Shown: in pieces, positions 54,308 to 62,978 of the stretch
Numbering within the stretch: the stretch's first letter is position 1
Layout: every line of letters starts with the position of its first letter
Source: SMWN01 sp965261165
Lineage (GTDB): Bacteria; Pseudomonadota; Gammaproteobacteria; Eutrophobiales; Eutrophobiaceae
Direction: 5' to 3'
Length of the DNA: 64,000 nucleotides
Assembly: GCA_965261165.1 (NCBI GenBank)
Contig: OZ253445.1
Coordinates: 1,736,001 to 1,800,000, forward strand
Made by a program: the position numbers and the translations under genes
The notes under the pieces: model-generated
Seen by the model: only the letters and a program-made list of their open reading frames with translations
What the model was told of the DNA's origin: nothing
Database searches by the model: none

Positions 54308-54991
54308 TCATGTCGAATTAGCCTGAATCATAAATTCTGACCGTCCATTCACATAATTTGCTTTGATTGGAATCTCTATTACTGGCCAGACTGTGGTTTC
54401 TCCGTGTGAACTAATTTGTATTCGCACAAGTTGTGGTAAAAAATTATCATTTTTCCAGACATCGAACCATCCGGGATTTTCATCATTTTCTTCTTTTCCA
54501 AAATAAGACAAATGAATTGAATCAATGTCATTGGCAATCGTCACAAATTGTTCATCGTCATCAGCATTTCCTGAGAAAGGAATAACATCTGGTATCAGCA
54601 ATGAATAGGTCATGCCAAGTTGATTTTTATTATCAATTTGAATTACTTTTAAAGTCAATGAGTGAATGCCCCCGCCACCACGATGCGATGGTAAGGTTGA
54701 GGTAAAAAATAATTCGTTATGCTTACCTTCAAACAATAATTTTCTTTTATTATCATCAATCCAGAGCATAGGCACCGTTTGTGATATTTGTTTGCGAATA
54801 AAACTACTGACGAGTCGAACCTCATCATTTTTTTCAATTCTATTTTCTCCAATCTTCCAGTATTTATTGGCGGTAAATAAACTGCTGAATAACAGGAGCA
54901 TTATCATACTCAGTATTACCATCGCTACCATAATCTCGATCAGAGTAAACCCTTGTGATTGACTTATCTTTTGTTGCTTTATTGTGGTCAT
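54308..54991 (-). CDS. gspJ: Minor pseudopilin GspJ
   Basis: 227 residues. Leader KISQSQG cleaved before FTLIEIMVAMVILSM with the +5 Glu, then a beta-rich domain containing the RGGGGIHSLTLKV and VRIQISSHGETTVWP segments. It forms the tip complex with GspI and GspK. The ATG overlaps the gspI stop (ATGA). Confidence 0.88.
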   Translation of the reverse strand: MTTIKQQKISQSQGFTLIEIMVAMVILSMIMLLLFSSLFTANKYWKIGENRIEKNDEVRLVSSFIRKQISQTVPMLWIDDNKRKLLFEGKHNELFFTSTLPSHRGGGGIHSLTLKVIQIDNKNQLGMTYSLLIPDVIPFSGNADDDEQFVTIANDIDSIHLSYFGKEENDENPGWFDVWKNDNFLPQLVRIQISSHGETTVWPVIEIPIKANYVNGRSEFMIQANST

Positions 54992-55377
54992 GAGGATGGA
55001 AATAATTTTGATGTATTGAATTTAATCGAACGTGTTTTGCTCATACTCTCCCAAAACACCTCGACCTCAATATTTCGCTTGATGAGTTTATGCATTTCCT
55101 CTAACCCAGCATTGTCTTCAGTCGAACTTACGCGAGTGATCCAACGATATTTATCATTATTCTCTTCATGCACACCGACCTCAGGAAAAGATTCAACGCC
55201 AATGTTTGATAGTCTGGTTTGGGCGATAATGACTGCGTTTGCATAGTCATCAGACAAGCGTGCTGATTGCGCCCCTTTACTATATATCTGAAATAAAATG
55301 CCGATGCTGACTGCAAAAATGGAAAAAGCGACTAACACTTCTAATAATGCAAACCCTTTTTGTCGGTTCATCATCAT
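54988..55377 (-). CDS. gspI: Minor pseudopilin GspI
   Basis: About 129 residues from the ATG cluster MMMNRQKG; an upstream TTG would add four residues and overlap gspH. Cleavage before FALLEVLVAFSIFAV with +5 Glu. The short mature domain (RWITRVSSTEDNAG, EVEVFWES) is typical of GspI, which nucleates the pseudopilus tip. It begins one base after the gspH stop. Confidence 0.88.
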   Translation of the reverse strand: MMMNRQKGFALLEVLVAFSIFAVSIGILFQIYSKGAQSARLSDDYANAVIIAQTRLSNIGVESFPEVGVHEENNDKYRWITRVSSTEDNAGLEEMHKLIKRNIEVEVFWESMSKTRSIKFNTSKLFPSS

Positions 55378-55378
55378 G

Positions 55379-55819
55379 CTAAGGCTCAATTTTTACTTTT
55401 CCTGTTAACCAGTGCACATCAACGATAAATTCACTTTTAGCGTATGCAAGTTTGATTTGCCCACCCGTGGAACTTCCGTCTGGGAAAAAACGGATCTGCC
55501 CTTCATTCTCATTCAGTTGTTCGGATTTTGCCGTAATCAAAGAGAGAGAGGCGTCATCGGGCAGTGATAAAGTCTTTGATTTGTTATCAATTGTGTAATT
55601 TTTATCGTTAATATTGACGGTAAGGGTTGTTTCCTGTTGACGATCAACTGCCTGACTTCGAGCATGTTTCAGGTTTGCCGCTAGTTCACGCACTGCACTT
55701 TTAACATGCGTGCTGACCATTACATTCGGTAAAAAAGGCGGGACAATCACAAGGATCATGGCCATGATGACTAGCACCACCATTACCTCTAACAACGTAA
55801 ATCCTCGATGCTTTTTCAT
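55379..55819 (-). CDS. gspH: Minor pseudopilin GspH
   Basis: 146 residues. Leader KKHRG cleaved before FTLLEVMVVLVIMAM with +5 Glu. The mature part has ELAANLKHARSQAVDRQQET and the GSSTGGQIKL turn found in GspH/FimT proteins. A 150-base AT-rich gap with no gene separates it from gspG. Confidence 0.88.
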   Translation of the reverse strand: MKKHRGFTLLEVMVVLVIMAMILVIVPPFLPNVMVSTHVKSAVRELAANLKHARSQAVDRQQETTLTVNINDKNYTIDNKSKTLSLPDDASLSLITAKSEQLNENEGQIRFFPDGSSTGGQIKLAYAKSEFIVDVHWLTGKVKIEP

Positions 55820-55969
55820 ATTAATTATTTATGTAACTTGATTTAAAATTAAGATATTTGTATGAAGACGAGGCACGACATTTTTTAAGAAGCGGAGTGA
55901 TATGTGTAATACATGAGCATCGAAAAAAGTGTTGTAACGAAGTATTCATGTAAATATATAATTTTAAAA

Positions 55970-56392
55970 TTATTCCCAACTATTAATGTCTTTATTTTTT
56001 CCATTTCCGCCCGGCTGACTATCTGCACCATAAGAATAAAGATCATATTCTCCATTTTGCCCGGGCGATTGATATTGATAGTCATTACTCCAGGGATCTT
56101 TAGGAATTTTTTTCTTTTTAAGGTAAGGACCATTCCAGTTATCAAAACCAGATGGCTTTTCTACCAACGCATTCATACCTTCCTGTGTGCTCGGATAGCG
56201 ACCGTTGTCCAGATAAAACAGATCTAATCCTGCGCCCAAATCTTCAATCTGAAGTTTTGCCGTACCGAATTTCGCCGTGCCTAGCTGCTTCATAATCTGC
56301 GGTCCAACCAGGCCTGCAATCATACCAAGAATGACCAACACCACTAATAGTTCAATGAGTGTGAAACCGGCACTTTTATTTATTTTTTTCAT
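55970..56392 (-). CDS. gspG: Major pseudopilin GspG
   Basis: 140 residues. Leader NKSAG cleaved before FTLIELLVVLVILGM, then the GspG-typical GLVGPQIMKQLGTAK, DLFYLDNGRYPSTQEG, NGPYLKK(K)KIPKDPW and YSYGADSQPGG. These include the calcium-binding C-terminal loop. It polymerises into the pseudopilus. The most highly expressed gene of such operons; here flanked by small gaps on both sides. Confidence 0.95.
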   Translation of the reverse strand: MKKINKSAGFTLIELLVVLVILGMIAGLVGPQIMKQLGTAKFGTAKLQIEDLGAGLDLFYLDNGRYPSTQEGMNALVEKPSGFDNWNGPYLKKKKIPKDPWSNDYQYQSPGQNGEYDLYSYGADSQPGGNGKNKDINSWE

Positions 56393-56420
56393 TCATTAAA
56401 TACCATTCTAAAATAACTTG

Positions 56421-57644
56421 TTAAACAACTAATTCATTCAATCCCAGGATTGCCATCAGAATTGAAATAATAATAATCGCAATAATAGCACCCAGACTCA
56501 GAATCAAAACTGGTTCCAGTAACGTCAGCAAACGTTTAATCGTCGTTCTAGATTCATCTTCATATATATCTGCAGTTTTCAAAAGCATTTCTTCAAGTTG
56601 TCCCGTTTCTTCTCCGACGTGGATCAACTGAACCGCAAGCTGTGGAAATCGATCAGATGATTCTAGATGTTTAGCCAAGCCACGTCCTTGCTCCAATCCC
56701 TTTGCGGCATCATTGATTGTCCTGGCAAGCACCCGATTACTAACAACTTCTTTAACAATGCCGATGGCCGTTAATAATGGCACACCATTCATTAAGAGCG
56801 TTCCCAAGGTGCGCGTAAATCTTGCTACATCAAGTTTGGTAATTAGCTCACCGTATAAAGGTACGCCAAGGCACCAATCATCCCAACGCATGCGAGCCAC
56901 TGGATTCTGTAGTTTTTTGTCAACCAAGCAGATAGAAAATATCACTACGGCAACCATGACCCACCAGTAGCTTTGGATTAATTCTGCACTGTTAAAAACA
57001 AGCTGGGTCAGCAATGGCAGCGCCTGCCCCACATCTTCAAACAAGGGCACAAACTGTGGCACGACAAAGCTGATTAATATGAATATTGAGAATATGGCTA
57101 CCGTAAATAAAATAGTTGGATACAACAATGCAGATAACACGTCATTATGAAGTTCTGCGAACCGTTCCAGATAATCTGCAAGACGTTCAAGTACGACATG
57201 CATAGAACCACCAACTTCGCCAGCTCGAATTGTATTCAAATAAAGTTTATTAAATGCCTGACCTTGTGCCTCCATCGCGGTTGAAAGAGTCTCCCCCCTT
57301 TTTACACGTTGATTAATATTGGCGAGCATACTTTTAAGCGACGGAGTCTGGCTGATTTCTTCCAATATGCTTAAGGCATGGTCTAATGCCAACCCTGCTT
57401 GTAATAAGGTTGAGAGTTCACGTGTTAACAATGTAATATCTTTTGTGTTGACCTTGTTCCGATCAAATAAATTTCTAAAAACAAGAAAAGCTGATGGCTT
57501 ATACCCTTTCTTTTCTACCGCGCTTAGTGGAATATGTCCTGCATGTTGTAAGCGATCAATGACGATACTCTTTGAAGGGGCATCAATCTCACCATTTAAT
57601 TTTTCACCACTGGCTGAGAGCGCTTTGTATAAAAATATTGGCAT
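56421..57644 (-). CDS. gspF: Inner-membrane platform protein GspF
   Basis: 407 residues with two T2SF domains. Features include LTRELSTLLQAGLALDHALS, the membrane helices near 170-195, 220-245 and 375-400, and the second LGTLLMNGVPLLTAI, which mirrors the first domain. GspF couples the ATPase to pseudopilus growth. It starts one base after the gspE stop. Confidence 0.95.
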   Translation of the reverse strand: MPIFLYKALSASGEKLNGEIDAPSKSIVIDRLQHAGHIPLSAVEKKGYKPSAFLVFRNLFDRNKVNTKDITLLTRELSTLLQAGLALDHALSILEEISQTPSLKSMLANINQRVKRGETLSTAMEAQGQAFNKLYLNTIRAGEVGGSMHVVLERLADYLERFAELHNDVLSALLYPTILFTVAIFSIFILISFVVPQFVPLFEDVGQALPLLTQLVFNSAELIQSYWWVMVAVVIFSICLVDKKLQNPVARMRWDDWCLGVPLYGELITKLDVARFTRTLGTLLMNGVPLLTAIGIVKEVVSNRVLARTINDAAKGLEQGRGLAKHLESSDRFPQLAVQLIHVGEETGQLEEMLLKTADIYEDESRTTIKRLLTLLEPVLILSLGAIIAIIIISILMAILGLNELVV

Positions 57645-57645
57645 C

Positions 57646-59397
57646 TTAAATCTGCTGTGTCACACGCATCACATCTTCAATTGAAGTGATACCTAACAAG
57701 GCTTTTTTGATTCCATCAATCTGCATCGTATCCATACCTGATTCGATAGCATCATTTTGGATGGAGGTGCCATCGGCTCGCGACAAGATTAATCGACGGA
57801 TGGATTCCGTCAAAGTCAGAAATTCTGTCACCACACTACGACCCATATAACCCGTGTCTTTACACTGTTCACAACTGACTGCCTTATATAATGTGATCTC
57901 AGTTTTATCTGCATAATGATGCAACTTAAGTTCATCAATTAATTCAGGCAACGGCGCATAAACTTCTCGACAATGAGTACACAATGTTCTTACCAAACGT
58001 TGAGAAAGAATGCCATTCAATGTCGACGTCAGAAGATAATCTTCCACACCCATATCCAATAATCGTGTAATCGAACTGCCCGCATCATTAGTATGCAATG
58101 TGGAAAAAACTAAATGTCCCGTCAATGCAGATTGTACTGCGATACTGGCGGTTTCTAAATCGCGCATCTCACCTATCATAATAATGTCAGGATCTTGTCT
58201 AACGATAGAACGCAAAGCATCCGAAAAGTTAAGCCCAATCTGCGGTTTAACCTGGATCTGATTAATGCCTTCCAGTTGATACTCTACAGGATCTTCAACC
58301 GTCAGAATCTTTTTATCCGGCCTGTTTAATTCTTGTAATGCGGTATATAAGGTCGTGGTTTTACCACTGCCGGTAGGACCTGTCACCAGGATGATGCCAT
58401 GCGGGAGTGTCAGTATCGCTTGCAGTTTTTTCTTAATATCCTGTGCGAAACCAAGCTCATCAAAGTCTAGCGAAACATGTTGCTTGTCCAGTATTCGTAG
58501 TACCAAACTTTCTCCATGTAAGGTTGGAACAGTAGACACACGCAAATCGATCAACTTGCCCTGAGTGCGTAAATTTATACGGCCATCTTGAGGTAATCGA
58601 TGCTCAGCAATATTCAGCTTCGCCATAATCTTGACACGAGAAATAATCGCTGCGGTTGAATTAACTGGAGGTGCTTCAGCTTCCTGCAACACACCATCAA
58701 TGCGATAACGCAACTTCAGTCGATTTTCAAACGGCTCGATATGAATATCAGATGCACGTAACTCTATCGCACGATTTATCATCAAACTAACCAGACGAAT
58801 AATCGGCGCTTCACCGGCAAGATCTTTTAAACGTTCAGTGGTTTCCGCATAGCTTGCATCATCGTCATTTTCTATCTCTTCAACAATATCGGCTAGCTTG
58901 GTATTTCCACCGCCATATAAGAGATCGAGTACATTTTCTATCTGTGTGGTGGTCGCGATCTTTACTTGAACTGTTTTACCGCAGGCGAGGGAAATCGCCT
59001 GAAGGGTAAATTCATCTCCTGGATCAGCCATGGCAACCACAACTTCTTCATCAGACTCATGAATAGGTAATGCGTAAACATCTCGAAGAAACTTTTCTGA
59101 AAGAGATTCAGTGAGGATCGGCACATCAGGGATTTCTTTATCTTTAAGCAGAGGAATATCTGTAATGCGTTGCTGCAGCGTCGCCATATCTCGATCAGAG
59201 ACCAAACCAAGCCTGACTAATAACACGCCTAATGCAGTACCGTTTTCTACTTGTAATTCCAGAGAGCGCTTGAGTTCATCCGGTTTAATTCGATCTTCAG
59301 ACAGTAATAAATCACACAGCGGTGAGTTTCCAGCGGAATCTGGGATAGGTAAAATTGACTCTGTCGGAGCCGATACGCTTTGCAATACCTCTTCCAT
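57646..59397 (-). CDS. gspE: Type II secretion ATPase GspE
   Basis: 583 residues. N1/N2 domains (LLVRLGLVSDRDMATLQQRI), then the RecA-like part with Walker A GPTGSGKTTTLYTAL (about 338-352), Asp box, Walker B DPDIIMIGEMRD, His box STLHTNDA and a four-cysteine zinc motif CTHC (about 472) and CEQC (about 507). It hydrolyses ATP to drive pseudopilus assembly. Ribosome site TAAGGA. First gene of the operon, as in xps clusters; gspC and gspO are not in this window. Confidence 0.95.
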   Translation of the reverse strand: MEEVLQSVSAPTESILPIPDSAGNSPLCDLLLSEDRIKPDELKRSLELQVENGTALGVLLVRLGLVSDRDMATLQQRITDIPLLKDKEIPDVPILTESLSEKFLRDVYALPIHESDEEVVVAMADPGDEFTLQAISLACGKTVQVKIATTTQIENVLDLLYGGGNTKLADIVEEIENDDDASYAETTERLKDLAGEAPIIRLVSLMINRAIELRASDIHIEPFENRLKLRYRIDGVLQEAEAPPVNSTAAIISRVKIMAKLNIAEHRLPQDGRINLRTQGKLIDLRVSTVPTLHGESLVLRILDKQHVSLDFDELGFAQDIKKKLQAILTLPHGIILVTGPTGSGKTTTLYTALQELNRPDKKILTVEDPVEYQLEGINQIQVKPQIGLNFSDALRSIVRQDPDIIMIGEMRDLETASIAVQSALTGHLVFSTLHTNDAGSSITRLLDMGVEDYLLTSTLNGILSQRLVRTLCTHCREVYAPLPELIDELKLHHYADKTEITLYKAVSCEQCKDTGYMGRSVVTEFLTLTESIRRLILSRADGTSIQNDAIESGMDTMQIDGIKKALLGITSIEDVMRVTQQI

Positions 59398-59620
59398 TCC
59401 ATATTCCTTAAATTATTATAAGGGATCAGAGCCTTTTTAGATGGTCTCCCTCGCCTCGCTTGACCGACTTTACATTGTGATTTTGCCTCTATTTTCGCTT
59501 TAAATCTATTATTCCCAAGCGGTGCGCCTGTTTGCCAGACGTTTCGGAGGGTATTTATTGTATCGTGTTCAAGATGTGTCTTAAATTAAGGCTCGATAGG
59601 CTTTTTTTCGTTGTTTGACA
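59398..59620. other. Intergenic region upstream of gspE
   Basis: Must hold the gsp promoter on the minus strand. A TATAAT lies 18 bases before the ATG, too close to be convincing. No gene is seen. Confidence 0.4.
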
Positions 59621-60120
59621 TTATTTACCTAATGCTTGATAGACCTTGTGTGTTGTGATGCCTTTCTCTTCGTTGTCTTCGGCATTCACTCGATAGTTAG
59701 ACCAGCGATAATGGCGAGGATGGCTCACCATCTCTGCCCGAACAGGGTTCAATTCAATATAACGCATAAAAACCAACAGACAATCATCTGCCTCTATCAG
59801 GCTAGATTTGTAACGTCCCTCCCACAAGGTACCGGAGGTTCCGTAATGATGGTTGATATAGGGTACATAACGCTGTCCGACATATTGCATCATGCGGCTG
59901 ATCCCTTCTTTAGGTTCTTGGTGTTGCGAGAATATGCGCGTGGTTGGTCATTAATACATAAGCATGGATGGCGCAATCATAACGTTCTGCTGCTTCATGC
60001 AGCCATGAAAGAAGGCGCTTGATAGTCTATGTCTTCGAAGAAGACGGACTCGCGACCATGGCCGCATTGTAGCGCATGTACAGGGACACCGGGAAGGTAA
60101 AAACCTGGCTTTCTTGGCAG
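59621..60120 (-). pseudogene. REP-associated (RAYT-type, Y1) transposase remnant
   Basis: The last open frame (59893 down) reads MMQYVGQRYVPYINHHYGTS, GTLWEGRYKSSLIEADD, MRYIELNPVRAEMVSHP and YRWSNYRVNA. Upstream in shifted frames are CAIHAYVLMTNHAHIL (the HUH site) and VPVHALQCGHGRESVFFEDIDY. These are the successive signatures of Y1/REP-associated tyrosine transposases. At least two frameshifts break it. Such proteins act on extragenic palindromic repeats; related repeats may be those at 36084 and 36300. Confidence 0.75.
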
Positions 60121-60237
60121 ATACCTCCTCACTCAATTTAGGGAATAGGCAGTGCATCAGTTTGATTATTTATTTAAAGGGCTATGACCCTGACGAATCC
60201 CTTATTTTTGGCTCTTGTTAAAAGCAAGTGGGTAGAT

Positions 60238-60861
60238 TCACATTATTTTATGCAAATCTAACTTGTCGCTCAGCAAATAAGCCATGGTCTTAAAATGCTT
60301 TTTTTTGCCATAACCCCTGGCTTTTCTTTTTGCTGCCTGAATGATCGAATTTACACCTTCTAAAATACCGTTATTGATACTGCTTAATTTCCATTGGACA
60401 ATGCCTTGCCAATGGTTTTGCTGGTTGCAACCACGGCGGGTAATTGGCATTGACTGACCCAGTTGTCCCAGTTGTCCCAGTTGCTTAATAGTTGCTCAAA
60501 ATCTGCCCTGGTTTTGGTTTGATAGATTTGTTGGCAAGTTTCGCGCATTTTCATTGCCTCAAAGGATTTAAGGTTAAGATCTGCCAGCGCTAATTCTATT
60601 TTTTTCTGTTGTTGTTTATGGCTGAGGTTTTGTTCGTTTTTTGAGGAATAAATACCGTGTACCTTTAAGCATTGGATTCTCTTCCGCTTCCGCTCTTCTC
60701 ACCTGATCAACCCCTTCATTGATAATCTTTATTAATGTGGAACTTGTCAAACGTAATTTAAGTCGTGCATTTTTGGATCTTTTTGAATGATGAAATTGAT
60801 CCTGTATTTTATTGGTTCTTTTGAGTAATGCATTGCCCACTATAATACTCAAAAGGGCCAA
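60238..60861 (-). pseudogene. ISL3-family transposase C-terminal remnant
   Basis: Reverse-strand frames give, in order, ENPMLKGTRYLFLK, ALADLNLKSFEAMKMRET, FEQLLSNWDNWDNWV and WKLSSINNGILEGVNSIIQA-AKRKARGYGKKKHFKTMAYL. The last block is the ISL3 transposase C-terminal signature. A short duplication (actgggacaactgggac) and a frame change disrupt it. Between it and fabB (60862-61021) there is no recognisable gene. Confidence 0.7.
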
Positions 60862-61021
60862 ATAGTTTTATATTTGCGGGCAGGGAGGAATGGCCATTCT
60901 TATATAAAGCACAGAACCGCTGGGTCTAATACCATACTCTCTTTGAATGGCATAGACTTCCCGTTCTCGCCTTGAGTAATCTTCGCAGTTTCCATGTTGT
61001 TACTAGCTTTATCAGAAGGGA

Positions 61022-62236
61022 TTAATCGGGTCGTTTAAACACTAAAGTAGCATTAGTACCACCAAACCCAAAACTATTGGACATAATAGTATTGAGGCCG
61101 GCACTATCTTCTCTCCTGGTGATAATGTTCATTCCAGCAGCGCCTTCGTCCAGTTCAGTGATGTTTGCAGAGGCAGCAATAAAATCATCATTCATCATGA
61201 GCAGTGAGTAAATCACTTCATTGACTCCCGCTGCACCAAGTCCGTGACCTGTTAAGGATTTAGTGCCACTGATTCGGGGCGTATCGTTACCAAATAATTC
61301 TTTAATGGCATCCAATTCGGCAATATCCCCAGCAGGTGTACTGGTGGCATGTGTATTGATGTAATCAATGGGTGTATCGACAGTTGCGGTTGCCTGCTGC
61401 ATGCAGCGCAGAGCCCCTTCGCCAGAAGGCTTGACCATATCTGTGCCATCGGATGTGACACCGTAACCAACGACTTCAGCATAGATGCGAGCATTTCTTT
61501 GCAATGCATGTTCAAGTTCTTCCATGACAATGATGCCGCCGCCGCCGGAGATAACAAAACCATCACGGTTTGCGTCATAGGGCCTTGATGCAGTTTCTGG
61601 CATGTCATTGTATGTTGAGGAAAGTGCACCCATACTGTCGAACAGAAGCGTGCTAGTCCAATGCACTTCATCAGAGCCGCCTGCAAAAATAATATCTTGT
61701 TTGCCTGTCTGTATAATTTCATAGGCATTGCCGATGCAATGTGCGCTGGTGGCGCATGCGGAGCTGATGGAATAATTAACACCTTTAATCTTGTTGGCAA
61801 CAGAAAGACAGGCACTGGCGGTACTGGTCATGATCCGAGGAACCATGGTTGGCCCTACCTTACGAGCTCCCTTTGATCGCATTAGATCGACTGACTCAAT
61901 CAAATTTTGATTTGAACCGCCCCCTGAGCCGACAATTAAACCTGTTCTTGGGTTTGAAATTTCATCTTCAGTGAGGCCTGAAACTTCTATGGCTTCTTTC
62001 ATAGCCAGATAGCCAAAGGCGGCCGCATCACCCATGAAGCGTTTAAGTTTTCTATCAATTAATTCTTCAATATTGATACGAATTGGGCCATGTACATGAG
62101 AACGAAATCCAAGTTCTGCATATTCTTCACAAAATTCAATACCGGACTTACCTGATTTCAGGGATTCGGTAACTTCTGCCCTGTTATTGCCAATACTAGA
62201 GACAATACCAAGACCAGTGATTGCAACACGCTTCAT
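61022..62236 (-). CDS. fabB: 3-oxoacyl-ACP synthase I FabB
   Basis: 404 residues. Condensing enzyme that elongates unsaturated acyl chains made by FabA. Start KRVAITGLGIVSSIGNN; catalytic Cys in SISSACATSAHCIG (about 163); His in NTHATSTPAGD (about 298) and TKSLTGHGLGAAG (about 333); C-terminal SFGFGGTNATLVF. Length and residues are standard for FabB. It follows fabA by 12 bases, so fabA-fabB form one operon. Confidence 0.95.
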   Translation of the reverse strand: MKRVAITGLGIVSSIGNNRAEVTESLKSGKSGIEFCEEYAELGFRSHVHGPIRINIEELIDRKLKRFMGDAAAFGYLAMKEAIEVSGLTEDEISNPRTGLIVGSGGGSNQNLIESVDLMRSKGARKVGPTMVPRIMTSTASACLSVANKIKGVNYSISSACATSAHCIGNAYEIIQTGKQDIIFAGGSDEVHWTSTLLFDSMGALSSTYNDMPETASRPYDANRDGFVISGGGGIIVMEELEHALQRNARIYAEVVGYGVTSDGTDMVKPSGEGALRCMQQATATVDTPIDYINTHATSTPAGDIAELDAIKELFGNDTPRISGTKSLTGHGLGAAGVNEVIYSLLMMNDDFIAASANITELDEGAAGMNIITRREDSAGLNTIMSNSFGFGGTNATLVFKRPD

Positions 62237-62248
62237 AAAATACCTCTG

Positions 62249-62764
62249 TTAAAAACCTTCCGTTAATTCAAATAAGCCTACACGCAAATCCTTGGCGGTA
62301 TAAATTTCCTTACCATCAATAACCATTGCGGCATCTGCGACGCCCATCACTAGTCTTCTAAGGATGAGTCGCTTAATACTAATACGATATGTGATTAATT
62401 TTGCCTCGGGCAATACCTGGCCGGCAAATTTTACTTCGCCTGCGCCAAGCGCTCTGCCTCTTCCAGGGGCGCCAGTCCAGCCCATATAAAACCCAAGCAG
62501 TTGCCACATTGCATCCAGGCCAAGACATCCAGGCATTACAGGATCGCCATGAAAGTGGCAATCAAAAAACCAGAGCTCCGGTTTAATGTCCATTTCTGCA
62601 ATGATCAATCCCTTTTCATAATCTCCACCCTCTTCACTAATGGAGGTGATTCGATCAAACATGAGCATCGGCGGTGCGGGCAATTGCGCATTGCCTTCTC
62701 CAAATAACTCGCCTTTGCTTGATTTAATCAGGTCTTCGTAGGTATATTTATTCTTTTTATTCAT
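62249..62764 (-). CDS. fabA: 3-hydroxydecanoyl-ACP dehydratase/isomerase FabA
   Basis: 171 residues from the ATG giving NKKNKYTYEDLIKSSKGELF, the usual FabA start; a longer frame to 62794 is less likely. Catalytic His in HFHGDPVMPGCLGLDAMWQL (about 70) and Asp (about 84), then GAGEVKFAGQVLP. It dehydrates 3-hydroxydecanoyl-ACP and isomerises the product to the cis-3 form, the entry to unsaturated fatty acids. Co-transcribed with fabB, divergent from ispG. Confidence 0.95.
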   Translation of the reverse strand: MNKKNKYTYEDLIKSSKGELFGEGNAQLPAPPMLMFDRITSISEEGGDYEKGLIIAEMDIKPELWFFDCHFHGDPVMPGCLGLDAMWQLLGFYMGWTGAPGRGRALGAGEVKFAGQVLPEAKLITYRISIKRLILRRLVMGVADAAMVIDGKEIYTAKDLRVGLFELTEGF

Positions 62765-62917
62765 ATTTGGGCTAGTATCGCATGCGAAACACACTTGAAA
62801 AACCAGTTTTTACGAGTAAATCTTTCGGTAATCTGAGCTAGAAAGCCTTTTTTCTTGAGAAAAAGTACAGAAAAATAATTGTTTACGTCAAGGTTGTGAG
62901 GCTTGTAGTGTCCTCTC

Positions 62918-62945
62918 TTGACACTGCCCCCCCTGTCGTTAGACT
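62918..62945 (+). promoter_or_regulatory. Candidate sigma-70 promoter of ispG
   Basis: TTGACA (62918-62923), 16-base spacer, TAGACT (62940-62945), about 34 bases before the ispG start. Perfect -35, four of six at -10. Sequence-based prediction only. Confidence 0.5.
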
Positions 62946-62978
62946 CCTTCGCAGTGCAAAATAAATCAGGATATTTGA

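Noticed and set aside
59408..59420. TATAAT before gspE as its promoter
   Set aside because: A start 7 bases downstream would leave a leader overlapping the ribosome site, and no -35 box is present at the right distance.
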